A stretch of 64,000 nt of DNA from Paralvinella palmiformis (Eukaryota > Annelida > Polychaeta > Terebellida > Alvinellidae). The translations under genes and the position numbers were made by a program. The stretch spans positions 1,240,001-1,304,000 of the forward strand of contig JAODUP010000006.1 in assembly GCA_025642065.1 (NCBI GenBank). The letters run 5' to 3'. Under the pieces are notes generated by a model. That model had not been told where the DNA came from. It searched no databases and was given only the letters and a program-made list of their open reading frames with translations. Of the stretch, positions 36,612 to 46,849 are shown piece after piece. The number at the start of each line of letters is the position of its first letter. The stretch's first letter is position 1.

Positions 36612-37735
36612 ACTTGCGTATGGTGTATGGGCTCACTATCTGTCCTTGCGTATGGTTAATGGACTCACGGTGTCCTTGCATATGGTTAATGTGCTCGCAC
36701 TCTACCCTTGCGTATGGTGTATGGGCTCGTTCTGTGTCTTTCTGTGTGGGATATTGGGATCCTCTGTGTCTTTATGTATGGGCTCGCTCTGTGTCCTTAT
36801 GTGTGGGATATTGGCATCCTCTGTGTCTTTGTGTATGGGCGCGCTCTGTGTCCTTCTGTGTGGGATATTGACATCCTCTGTGTCTTTGTGTATGGGCTCG
36901 CTCTCTATCCTTCTGTGTAGGGTATTGGCATCCTCTGTCTCTTTGTGTATGGGCTCGCTCTGTGTCCTTCTGTGTGGGGTATTAGCATCCTCTGTGTCTT
37001 TGTGTATGGGCTCGCTCTGTGTCTTTCTGTGTGGGATATTGGCCCCCCTGTGTCTTTGTGTATGGGCTCGCTCTGTGTCTTTCTGTGTGGGGTATTGGCA
37101 TCCTCTGTGTCTTTGTGTATTGGCTCGCTCTGTGTCCTTCTGTGTGGGATATTGGCATCCTCTTTGTCTTTGTGTATGGGCTCGCTCTGTGTCCTTCTGT
37201 GTAGGATATTGGCATCCTCTGTGTCTTTGTGTATGGGCTCGCTCTCTATCCTTCTGTGTAGGGTATTGGCATCCTCTGTGTCTTTGTGTATTGGCTCGCT
37301 CTGTGTCCTTCTGTGTGGGGTATTAGCATCCTCTGTGTCTTTGTGTATGGGCTCGCTCTGTGTCCTTCTGTGTGGGATATTGGCATCTTCTTTGTGTCGT
37401 TGTGTATGGGCTCGCTCTCTATCCTTCTGTGTAGGGTATTGGCATCCTCTGTCTCTTTGTGTATGGGCTCGCTCTGTGTCCTTCTGTGTGGGGTATTAGC
37501 ATCCTCTGTGTCTTTGTGTATGGGCTCGCTCTGTGTCTTTCTGTGTGGGATATTGGCCCCCCTGTGTCTTTGTGTATGGGCTCGCTCTGTGTCTTTCTGT
37601 GTGGGGTATTGGCATCTTCTTTGTGTCGTTGTGTATGGGCTCGCTCTGTGTCCCTTTGTATGGTTAATAGGATCGCTTCTGTGTCCTTGTGTATGTTTAA
37701 TGGGTTCGGTCTGTGTCCTTGCGTATGATGTATGG
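36612..37735. repeat. 57-bp minisatellite with higher-order structure
   Basis: About 19-20 tandem copies of a 57-bp unit (GTATGGGCTCGCTCTGTGTC, then CTTCTGTGTGGGATATTGGC and ATCCTCTGTGTCTTTGT). The unit is 19 codons, so frames of up to 226 codons stay open on the plus strand and shorter 19-residue repeats on the minus. Distinctive variants recur 514 bp apart (CTCTCTATCC at 36901 and 37415; the GGCCCCCC variant at 37041 and 37555), showing that a nine-unit block was duplicated. The first 200 bp and last 100 bp are degenerate. Probably non-coding. Confidence 0.93.
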
Positions 37736-37739
37736 GGTG

Positions 37740-39221
37740 ACTATAAGGAGCCTATTTCTTGATTGGCCATAACGTCCTGCTCACTCATTCATTCAATTAC
37801 TCAATCAATATATTAGTCAATCAATCAATCACAGTTTATTTATCAATATCTCTTTTTCTATGTGTTACTAAATGACTGTTCTTTCAATGGGTATCGATCT
37901 TTGTTAATTTATTTATGTTCAAGGTTGAATATGTGTTGTGTGTGTGTGTTCGTAATCCTTAGTAATTCCTATTAATCCCTATTAATATATATGGCCTTAA
38001 TCCCTACTAATTTATATTCGCTCATCACACACTATGTTTTCATCAACAACACCACCACGTAGCTTTAGTTGGAAACCCAGCATCATCTCTTCAAATAACT
38101 TATTTTTCTATATTATAATATGACACTCATTTACCATAGCTGGGATTTCCTATGTTCAAGCGTGCGACATGCGGCGAGTGGTTACTGGGAAATCCAAGGA
38201 GGAGGAAACACCCCCAATGACGTCATCACTTCCAATTTCTTACCTCGTTTCTGTAATGCTGTATTTCAATTGGCCGCGTGGCATGATTCAATGTCGGCAA
38301 GAAAATGATTCTATGGTCTATTTGTTGACGGATACTAAAGAGTATTATTACTTTGGCACACCTTCCCCTTCAATTGAGCTTTATTGGCGTTAATATTGAC
38401 AACCACTGATCACGTGGAAGTCCTATTGCCAGTTGGTGGATTCAAACCTAGGATATCCAGTTTTCCAGTCCGCGACGATTGGCCCAGAACAACTAACGCT
38501 GGTCGTTGGATGGGGGGGGGGGGTGATTGTGGAAATATTTGGTGAATGGTTATGCAGAAAAAAATAAACTGAATTTGTAGTTTTATTCGCAGAACAGCGG
38601 GATCTATATTTGAGTATTTCGTGTTCATGTTAAATGATATAATTTTCACTCGTGGAGATGGGATCGTCCCGGTTTATCTGTTGTCTGTTTTCTCTCTTGA
38701 TAATTGTGACCCTTACATCTTACTCTTGTGTAACAGAAATGTTTACACGTGTTTCCCGCTGTCTATTTACTATACGTTTAGCGGCCACGATTTACAGATA
38801 TAATGACACATTACCTAACATCAGCTTAATAACACCCATCTGTTTTGGCTTCACACCGAAGAATAACCATTATGAACGAACTTCACACCATTCACATTTA
38901 CTAATGGTTTATGCCTATAATTGATTGATTGATTTGTTTAGATTTACTGCTCGTCGCACCTTGGACGTTAGGCTAATGCGTTGTATCTTGCATAGAACAG
39001 AATAGGCTGCTTAATGGATCTGAGAATAAAACGTTTAAACAGCGGATAGGTTTCGGATAAACATCCCATTGTCTTTTCTTTCACGTAAATGCGCATTCGA
39101 TTTTTTGCACCCATTGTGAAATAACAAAATAATTTTATAAAAACCTCATTTTGGACCATATTTTAAATAATGATTTTGAACATGCGACACAAATTATTCA
39201 GGAAGTACTTTATTCCACGTA

Positions 39222-39262
<41 letters not shown>

Positions 39263-39337
39263 CGTGTGTTTGTGTGTGTTTGTGTTATGAAATATTTGTT
39301 AATCTTCATGTCTAAATATTATTTTTTTCTTGTATAG
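37740..39337. other. Intergenic stretch upstream of the sulfotransferase
   Basis: It contains a CAAT-repeat patch near 37785-37830, a poly-G run near 38513-38523 and a (TA)n run (about 39224-39261). A degraded minus-strand tRNA-like SINE head is likely near 38395-38492 (box B complement GGTTTGAATCCACC). It probably includes the promoter and any non-coding first exon of the gene at 39565, but I cannot place them. Confidence 0.4.
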
Positions 39338-39564
39338 ATAGAAGAGTGATAATAATTTGCCCGAAGATACTGCGATGATACTAATATTTAGAGCTGAAGA
39401 TAAACATGTACTACCCGAGGAAGTGTATTACAAATGGTTTACGTCTTGATTGTCTGCCGTTAAGCTGCTCGATGAGCCTATATCTCGTCGTATAGTTTAC
39501 CGTAACAAGCCATTGCTGGCATGATCGTAAAAGTCGCATCAGACTGCGTCCAACTGTCGATGGT
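39338..39564 (+). promoter_or_regulatory. Probable 5' UTR of the sulfotransferase, starting at a splice acceptor
   Basis: A T-rich tract followed by TTGTATAG (ending 39337) is a good 3' splice site. From there to the ATG the sequence loses the AT-repeat character of its upstream flank. A non-coding first exon spliced to the single coding exon is a common layout in this gene family. Inference. Confidence 0.4.
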
Positions 39565-40767
39565 ATGTCAGTCGTAAACAGCTGTCATACGGAGCTAACA
39601 GCTTCGTCGTTAGTCGTCGATTCGTACCATCAAGAGGATGACGTCACGAATACAGAACGTCATCACTCGCCGCAGATGATAACGGCCAACGTTGGGAACG
39701 TGATCGTCATCCGTCCATCAGCGAGTTCAGTACACCGACTACAGCATTGGTTCGGCCTCACATTGTGTGCTACTCGTAGGAATAACTGCCCATCGCCGCA
39801 ATTCACCTGGACGAGACGAACTTTAACGGCGTTGCTCATCAGCTGTTTGGCCTTTATGCTCTTCTCTCTACTCTATACCGGAAACCAACTCGGTATCGGC
39901 TTCCAGTTCAGCCTAATGCCGTGGCAAGGCTTCGGTGACGTCAAGCAACGGCTGCCTCAAGCGATCATCGTTGGCGTGCGTAAGTGTGGCACCCGAGCCC
40001 TACTCGAATTCCTGTCACTGCACCCCGACGTCTGCCACGCTCACGGTGAGATGCACTTCTTCAACAGCGAGAGTCGATATCAGCTCGGCTTAGACTGGTA
40101 CCGGCGACAGATGCCGGCGTCACGAGCCGATCAGGTGACGATCGAGAAGACACCAGGTTACTTCATAGCGAGGCGGGCACCAGACCTGATACGAGGGATG
40201 AATGATAGCATCAAACTACTGTTGATCGTTCGAGATCCCGTGACGCGGATCATCTCCGACTACACGCAAGTATTCACCAACCGGATGAAGCGTAATGACT
40301 CGTACGCCGCCTTCGAGGATCTAGTCATCGACTCTCGGACTGGCGACGTCAGCTCGCTGTACAAGCCGGTCTGGATCAGCCTGTACTACGTGCACTACAT
40401 GCACTGGCTGGCCGCCTTCAATCGTTCGCAGATCCACGTCGTCGACGGTGACGCCCTGATCCAGGATCCGATCAGCGAATTGCGCAAGGCCGAGTCGTTC
40501 CTCGGACTCAGACACGTGCTCAGTCGGGACAACTTCTACTTCAACGAGACCCGCGGCTTCTTCTGCCTGAGGAAGGGCGCGAATTCGCACTGCCTGCACC
40601 CGTCCAAGGGGCGTACCCATCCAAACATCAAGCCGCGCGTACTCCACAAACTCTACAGGTACTTCAAGCCGTACAACGAGAAGTTCTTCAAAATTTCCGG
40701 ACAGTATTTCGATTGGACGGAGGAGAGACGAAGAAAGAAGCGGCGTTCAATTTTACGGATGATTTAG
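39565..40767 (+). CDS. HS3ST5: Heparan sulfate glucosamine 3-O-sulfotransferase (HS3ST5/HS3ST1-like), single coding exon
   Basis: Predicted Golgi type II membrane enzyme of 400 residues that moves sulfate from PAPS to the 3-OH of glucosamine in heparan sulfate. Residues 1-85 are a long cytoplasmic tail, about 87-105 a membrane anchor, and from about 128 the sulfotransferase domain. The 5'-phosphosulfate-binding loop is GVRKCGTRAL (137-146). The likely catalytic Glu is 162 in GEMHFF, followed by EKTPGYF (194-200). The 3'-phosphate-binding segment is RDPVTRIISDYTQ (223-235). C334 and C343 fit the conserved disulfide, and the C-terminus has the family pattern SKGRTHP. NDS, NRS and NET are potential glycosylation sites. 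The FEDLVIDSRTG region favours HS3ST5 over HS3ST1. The tail is longer than usual, and Met38 (39676) is an alternative start. No introns, and GC-rich against AT-rich flanks. Confidence 0.93.
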   Translation: MSVVNSCHTELTASSLVVDSYHQEDDVTNTERHHSPQMITANVGNVIVIRPSASSVHRLQHWFGLTLCATRRNNCPSPQFTWTRRTLTALLISCLAFMLFSLLYTGNQLGIGFQFSLMPWQGFGDVKQRLPQAIIVGVRKCGTRALLEFLSLHPDVCHAHGEMHFFNSESRYQLGLDWYRRQMPASRADQVTIEKTPGYFIARRAPDLIRGMNDSIKLLLIVRDPVTRIISDYTQVFTNRMKRNDSYAAFEDLVIDSRTGDVSSLYKPVWISLYYVHYMHWLAAFNRSQIHVVDGDALIQDPISELRKAESFLGLRHVLSRDNFYFNETRGFFCLRKGANSHCLHPSKGRTHPNIKPRVLHKLYRYFKPYNEKFFKISGQYFDWTEERRRKKRRSILRMI

Positions 40768-41112
40768 TTTTCACAGTGTTTATGTCGTCGTTATCTAATG
40801 TACATCTTCACGTCAGTGTTCCCGTTTTGGGATTTTTACCGTCAAATATTTGGATGTGTTCGTTAAGTCTTTTGTGAAAGCTGCCTAGAAGCAGAGTGCT
40901 TCTTTCGAAGTCATTGTCAATTAATATTTTTCGCGAGTGTACGCACGCACGTACGCACACACTTGTATACACACGCATGCACGCACGCACTCACAGACAC
41001 ACGCACACGTACACGGGCACACACATCCGTGTACACACATGCACGTGCAAAACCCGTTTGTTGTCATTTGTAATGTCTTTTCGTAATTCACCTTACTTTA
41101 AACAATTTGTAT

Positions 41113-41118
41113 AATAAA
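41113..41118 (+). terminator. Polyadenylation signal for the sulfotransferase gene
   Basis: AATAAA about 345 bp after the stop codon, giving a plausible short 3' UTR that includes a CA/CG-rich microsatellite (about 40940-41050). Confidence 0.5.
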
Positions 41119-41642
41119 TGATCATTCTAAGTATAATGTTTTTCGTGTGTTTCAGTTTAATCAAATTGTTAATCATTACCAAGTTTATGATAATAAGACG
41201 TTTAATTATGATTGTCATAAAGCGTTGATATCAAATATGATGTGCTCTCTGTAGTTGGTCAATCATATTAGATCAAATTCCACACCAAAATAATAACTAA
41301 AAGTCCACATTCAAAATCCAAGATGTTTAATAACCGAAAATATTCGAGCCCTGAAGCGCTGATAATGTGATGACATGACATCAACAACGGAACATTAAGG
41401 AGACCCTAGGCTTCAGTTTAGTCATTCTTATGAATAATACGACCATGTATATGAAACATTACCTTCTGTTTATCCCACATTGATAGCATATTGTATATGT
41501 TCTAATTTGGATATGTTCTAATTTAAAAGAAGCTCCAAATGAAAAACAAAACTTCCTACACTGCGCAGTTTGAGAACGACTAGACACAATCTAGTTGAGT
41601 AGCAACGGCATGTGGCGAACTATTTCCGGTAAGGTATAGCAG

Positions 41643-41676
<34 letters not shown>

Positions 41677-41840
41677 GTTGCTAGGGTGTTTTTGCATGTT
41701 TTGTACTTAACCTATAATAACAATAATAATCATAATCATAACCATAATAATAAGGTTTAATTCTAAGCAAATTTAGAATTTACAATAGATGGCATTTTTG
41801 GAGGAGAAAACATTGCCAATTGCCTAGTTGGATGAACAAC
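41119..41840. other. Intergenic stretch with (TA)n and AAT-type repeats
   Basis: (TA)n at about 41645-41674 and ATAATAACAAT-type sequence at about 41715-41755. Nothing coding. Confidence 0.5.
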
Positions 41841-41841
41841 T

Positions 41842-42470
41842 ACATCATATATGTGTCTCTAACCCATGAGGTTATGTATGTGTCTCTAGCCCATGAGGCT
41901 ATATATATATATATATATATATGTCTCTAATCCATGAAGCTACATATTATGTTTCTCTAACTCAGGAAGTCATGTATGTGTCTCTAACCCATGAGGTCAT
42001 ATATATTTCTCTAACTCATAAGGTCATATAGTGTGTCTTTAACAAATGAGCTCATATATGTTTCTCTCACCCATGAGGTCATATATGTGTCTCTAATCAT
42101 GAGATCTTATATGTGTCTCTAACCCACGAGGTCATATGTGTGTCTCTAACCCACGAGGTCATATATGTGTCTCTAACCCACGAGTTCATATATGTGTCTC
42201 TAACCCACGAGGTCATATATGTGTCTCTAACCCACGAGGTCATATATAGGTGTCTAAGCCATGAGGTCATATATGTGTCTCTAACCCATTAGGTTATATA
42301 TGTTTCTCTAACCCATGAGGTCATATTTGTTTCTCTAACCCATGAGGTCATGTATGTGTCTCTAATCCATGAAGTCGTGTATGTGTCTCTAACCCATGAT
42401 GTTATATGTGTGTCTCTAACCCATGAAGTCATGTATGTGTCACTAACCCATGAGGTCATATATGTGTCTT
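41842..42470. repeat. 27-bp minisatellite
   Basis: About 23 tandem copies of GTCATATATGTGTCTCTAAC then CCATGAG, with variants (CCACGAG, TTCATATATG) and a (TA)n expansion inside one unit near 41900-41922. Units 42115-42240 (CCACGAG type) are the most uniform, suggesting the most recent expansion is central. Confidence 0.93.
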
Positions 42471-42474
42471 ACTC

Positions 42475-43325
42475 TTTGTTTGACATTACAATAACGCAGT
42501 AATTAGAGCATACGCTGTAAACTTCCATGCTGTAGGCTTTAATCCGATCAACACATTTGTTTCTGGGGGGGGGGGCAGCCTTCTCCATATTTCCCGTTTG
42601 TAAGCAGCGCCGAGGCTACAAACACTCAACGTATCTCAACTTACTAACTTATAACATTAAGAGCGTGTCATTGGATCCTGTACTGTGGATGTTTCATCTC
42701 TCTATCTCTAGCCTGTGTCTTTCAAGAGTAGACAGATAGCAAATGTCAAGTACGATCAGTCTATATGGGCTGACAGCATTGATAAATAATGCAGATGTTG
42801 CATATCACGGTGACCTGTCTCAAGTTGAAAGCGTAAAACATTTCACTTGCTTTTCAGCTTTAATCAGATGAAGCCGTTAATATGGATATTTTAAATATTT
42901 ATATTTACTGTGATTCTGCTGCTTGTTTTTTTTTCTTTGTTAATTAATATTATCTGCGGGGTTATGAAATGAAATTTTGAAAAGAAGCCCGAAAAAACAC
43001 CGAAAATATTTTGTTCACGCTCGCTTCACCCCTACACACAAACACATACGCACGCACACACACATAGAAAGAGAGAGAGAGAGAGAGAGAGACTAGCTCA
43101 CCACTGTAAGCTCCTTTTGGATCATGTTATACACAATACTGTAAACAAAAATAATTAACATGCCCAGTGATTATCATAACGTTTACATTTTACGTTTATT
43201 GTCATTTGACTATAAAAATTTTACATCATCTCGCGATTCATAATCATTTTATGGTAAGATAGCCTCACTTAAATATCTTCTGTTTGTTTGTTTATTTGTT
43301 TTTGCCAAATCTTTAGAATATTTGT
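42475..43325. other. Intergenic stretch, nothing recognised
   Basis: Poly-G near 42566-42575 and CA/GA runs near 43035-43091. The rest is AT-rich without coding signal. Confidence 0.45.
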
Positions 43326-43329
43326 ATTG

Positions 43330-43516
43330 ATTTCATTTATTTTATTTGTTTTGGGTTGAGTTATGTTGTTTAACCTTGACAAAGGTCAAATCTGGAATAC
43401 ATGGACGAGAGCCACCTTGTTAGGGAAATATATCTGAAACGCAAGTATAAGTCGGATTTGAACCCACAACATGGACGTTTGAGGTAGATCGTTCTCGCCA
43501 CTGGGCTATCAGAACG
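43330..43516 (-). mobile_element. SINE family C-like copy (tRNA-derived)
   Basis: Minus strand: TGATAGCCCAGTGGCGAGAA (box A region), then GTGGGTTCAAATCCGACTT (box B region), a body and an AACAACATAACTCAACCCAA-type tail. The box B context and A-rich tail resemble the copy at 13354-13522. Ends approximate. Confidence 0.55.
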
Positions 43517-43559
43517 TCCTCATAGACTCCCTCATTTGTCAAGATAACTCATATGCATC

Positions 43560-44725
43560 GGATTAGTATAAACACGATGTATTAGTAGTAGTTGTACTAC
43601 TACTACTAGTACTACTAGTAATAATAATAATAATAATAATAATAATAGTATTAAAGAGCCCTTATTAACATGAACTAGTCAAAGTCCCTATCTCATTAGC
43701 GACACCTTTATAATAACAAAACCAACGTCACCATCTCATTATCATATTCTGACAATTTAACGTATATCAATTCGTCATAATTCATTGACGTCTCAAAGTA
43801 ATACTTTTAAATAAAATACGACAGCATAGTGATGTGTGTACGTTGTTCCTATTGTTGTTGTTGTTGTTGTAATTATTGTTGTTGTGATGGGCGATTCCTC
43901 AGGAAACTGAGATTAACCATATAGCTGACATGCCGAACTTCGAGAGTAGAAAGTGTAAGAAGCAAAGCCACACAATTACCATAGAATTATTCCGGAACTT
44001 AATTTTATGGACACCCTAATAATTGTGTGAAAATGATTAAAGAACAAATGTATGTACAGAAGATGATCCGCAATGTCATTATTAGGTTAATGCTGACTAC
44101 ATATAATACGACATAATAAGGTCACATTGCCTGGGCTCTGGTATTCTCTGGTTGGCTTAAACTTGAGAAATCATGATGGTAAAGTGGTCGTATATTAATA
44201 TAACAAATAGCCAATTGGGTTTCAATTATGGTGTCCCATTCAGTAGCTGGCGATATAGATAATTGATAGTAATGTATGGGCCTAACCTGTAATTCCTTCA
44301 TAAATATCCAGGTTTGTCAAAGGCCAATTATAATTTAACTATGTTTTTAATTCACTTTAAAGATAAATCCATAATTAAGAAAAATCACAAGAACGTGTAT
44401 TTAAAATAGTTTTCACTTTACTTTGATTATTGATTATTTACAATCGTAGCTGTATTGGTATTAGAATAGTTCAGAAATGCCAGTGAAATATTTATAGCCA
44501 AATCTTTTTCATCGTATTTGATCCGACCTCTGGCAGCTTGATCTATGTATTACAGACCTATAACTTGTTCCCAGTTGCTCTCTAACCGGTCAGCCCGAGT
44601 TCTTCGGCGTTGTCCTTAAGACTCTAAAAGAGGTGACACGGCGCCCACTAATACGATTTACCGTCGACCAGACTGGTCTGTTTCCATGTTAAGGAGCCAA
44701 CTCTTTCATAACACGATAGCAACAT
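43560..44725. other. Intergenic stretch upstream of the phosphagen kinase
   Basis: Triplet repeats GTA/TAC and AAT (about 43580-43650), followed by TATTAAAGAGCCCTTATTAA, which looks like another LINE 3' end on the minus strand. GTT repeats lie near 43850-43870. The rest is unique AT-rich sequence that may include distal promoter elements of the downstream gene. Confidence 0.45.
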
Positions 44726-44732
44726 GGTTATA

Positions 44733-44752
44733 GATATATATATATATATAAG
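44733..44752 (+). promoter_or_regulatory. Putative TATA element of the phosphagen kinase gene
   Basis: A short (AT)n run ending TATATAAG sits about 160 bp before the ATG. Initiation about 25-30 bp downstream (around TGTAACAGTTAG, 44773-44783) would give a 5' UTR of about 130 nt with no intron needed. This is positional inference. Confidence 0.45.
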
Positions 44753-44911
44753 CCGAATTCTCCGCGGCCATTGTAACAGTTAGTCGGCGAGCAGCGCTAC
44801 AGGCCAGACGCAACACAGATCCGGACATTCCCAGTAAACCAGGTACAGGCTAAAGCGACGAATCGTAGGATTTCGATTCCGAGTTGATTTCTGCTCGGCA
44901 AACGAATCAAG

Positions 44912-46063
44912 ATGGCCGACAAAGAGTTCAACAAACACCGTCTCGGGTTCTCGCTGAACTACATGAACCGTCCGGCATCGGAGAACTATCCCATCTATAC
45001 GACGCACGACAACAAGGTTCGTAAGCACCTGACTCAGAACATCTACGAGAAGCTCTACAAGAAGATCACGTCAAACGGCGTCACCGTTGACAAGTGCATC
45101 CAGCCGTCAGTCGACTACACGGGCAAGATAGTCGGGCTGGTCGCCGGAGACGAAGAGTCATACACGACTTTCGCCGAGATCTTCGATCCTGTAATCGATG
45201 ATCACCATCTCGGCTTCAGCAAGTCCGACAAACATCCGGCACCCGAACTCGACGCCGACAAACTGGTCGGCGGCAAGCTAGACGAGAAGTACGTCCGATC
45301 CTGTCGTATCCGAACTGGCCGCAGCGTCCGAGGACTCTGTCTGCCGCCGGCAATCTCCAGAGCCGAGCGTCGCGAGGTTGAGCGTATCCTGGTTGACGCT
45401 CTTGCTGGACTGAAGGGTGCGCTGGCTGGCAAGTACTATCCGTTGATGAAGATGACGCCTAAGGAGGAGAAACAGCTTATCGAAGACCATTTTCTCTTCC
45501 AAAAGCCAACTGGCCATCTGATGACTAACTCGAACGCCGTCCGCGACTGGCCAGACGCTCGTGGCATTTGGCATAACAATGAGAAGAGCTTCTTGATTTG
45601 GGTCAACGAGGAGGATCACTGCCGCGTGATCTCGATGCAGCAGGGTGGCGACATGAAGGCCACCTTTGAGAGGTTCTCCGGCGGCCTGAAGGAGATCGAG
45701 AAGCTGATGAAGGCCAAGAACAGCGAGTTCATGTGGAGCGAGAGGCTCGGGTTCCTCTGCACCTGCCCGACGAACATCGGCACCGGACTCCGGTGTTCGG
45801 CTCACATTCAGCTGAAGAAGCTCTCCAAACATCCCAAGTTCGAGGCCATCGTCGTCGGCCTGAAGCTGCAGAAGCGCGGCACGGCTGGCGAGCACACGGC
45901 CGCCGTTGACGATATCTACGACATCTCGAACGCCGCGAGACTGAAGAGCTCCGAGTGCCAGTTCGTCCAGTTGGTCATCGACGGCCTGAAGAAACTGATC
46001 GAGATGGAACAACGTCTGGAGGCCGGCAAGAAGATCGACGACCTGCTGCCATCTGGTGTATAA
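44912..46063 (+). CDS. Phosphagen (guanidino) kinase, creatine kinase branch; candidate taurocyamine kinase
   Basis: A 383-residue ATP:guanidino phosphotransferase that would buffer ATP by reversible phosphorylation of a guanidino compound. There is no transit peptide, so it is probably cytoplasmic. The N-terminal helical domain is about 10-100 and the catalytic domain about 125-370. Family signatures: VAGDEESY (77-84), RTGRS (134-138), RDWPDARGIWHN (211-222), VNEEDH (231-236), reactive Cys285 in TCPTNIGTG, and QKRGTAGEHTA (320-330). These are creatine-kinase-type, not arginine-kinase-type. His98 in DDHHLGF occupies the position (residue 95 in vertebrate creatine kinase) reported as Arg in creatine, Ile in glycocyamine, Lys in lombricine and His in taurocyamine kinases. 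The substrate-specificity loop (about 66-75) looks about four residues shorter than in muscle creatine kinase. Strong start context (CAAGATGG). Intronless and GC-rich, unlike its neighbours. Substrate is inferred. Confidence 0.92.
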   Translation: MADKEFNKHRLGFSLNYMNRPASENYPIYTTHDNKVRKHLTQNIYEKLYKKITSNGVTVDKCIQPSVDYTGKIVGLVAGDEESYTTFAEIFDPVIDDHHLGFSKSDKHPAPELDADKLVGGKLDEKYVRSCRIRTGRSVRGLCLPPAISRAERREVERILVDALAGLKGALAGKYYPLMKMTPKEEKQLIEDHFLFQKPTGHLMTNSNAVRDWPDARGIWHNNEKSFLIWVNEEDHCRVISMQQGGDMKATFERFSGGLKEIEKLMKAKNSEFMWSERLGFLCTCPTNIGTGLRCSAHIQLKKLSKHPKFEAIVVGLKLQKRGTAGEHTAAVDDIYDISNAARLKSSECQFVQLVIDGLKKLIEMEQRLEAGKKIDDLLPSGV

Positions 46064-46118
46064 ACATCCGCGGAGCGAGCTGATCGATTATGGTATTGAT
46101 GCTTCTGCTACTGGGATG

Positions 46119-46155
<37 letters not shown>
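46119..46155. repeat. (TA)n run in the kinase 3' UTR
   Basis: About 18 TA units lying 55 bp after the stop codon and before the polyadenylation signal, so it is probably transcribed and could form a hairpin in the mRNA. Confidence 0.85.
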
Positions 46156-46158
<3 letters not shown>

Positions 46159-46294
46159 GGAAGTTAATTATTTGGGGATTTGTGATGTTATTGAATAGCT
46201 TTACCACCCGTAACTGGCGATGTTGCCCACGGGGGCATTAATAAGTTTTATTACTTCCCTAGTATTTGTATGGCAAAGATCTCGAAGATTCGAG

Positions 46295-46300
46295 AATAAA
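46295..46300 (+). terminator. Polyadenylation signal for the phosphagen kinase gene
   Basis: AATAAA (within GAGAATAAAACG) 232 bp after the stop codon. It is the first such hexamer downstream. Sequence from 46300 to about 46850 is AT-rich and otherwise unremarkable. Confidence 0.5.
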
Positions 46301-46849
46301 ACGACAAAATTAAAATATATCGCTCGAATTGTTTCTGTTTTTCAAGTAACTATCATACACATCCACATCTCATTAGCCGAGCATATCATTAATTATTATG
46401 TTAGATTGGTCATCAATCAAAAAGAATGTGTAATATAATTCTGAAGAGTTTTAGTTCCATAACATAAACTGTATTTGATATTACGTAGACGACCAATTCG
46501 CTTCTTTTTTATTGTATCATACCTGTAACAGCGTGTTACAATTATTGCAGTAATGGTTTGTAGTCACTTTAACCTGACTATGTCTTCACCCGAAAACCAA
46601 TGCACAATGCAATAAAAACGCTGGGCAATACAATAAGTACACAATAAGCAATACAATAAGAATTATCGTAATCGAATCAAGATTTTATTAACGCACGTAT
46701 CGTAGTAATAAGAGCATCTATATTAAGAACCGACTTCAGAATATCAAAATTATGATGATGATAATAAGACCGCTGCTAGAACATTCCACACAGTCACCTT
46801 TACAAGATCACTAATCTAACAATTACACAACTTACGATAATAAAAATAA

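Noticed and set aside
36646..37326. 226-codon Cys/Leu/Val-rich frame that looks membrane-like
   Set aside because: It is a translation of the 57-bp minisatellite. Similar open frames exist in other frames and on the other strand, with no start context or splice signals.
40321..40647. 108-codon minus-strand frame
   Set aside because: Antisense shadow of the sulfotransferase coding sequence.
9038..42475. CRISPR-like arrays
   Set aside because: Tandem repeats here have no unique spacers. They are minisatellites in a eukaryotic genome.
45278..46012. 244-codon minus-strand frame
   Set aside because: Antisense shadow of the GC-rich phosphagen kinase coding sequence.
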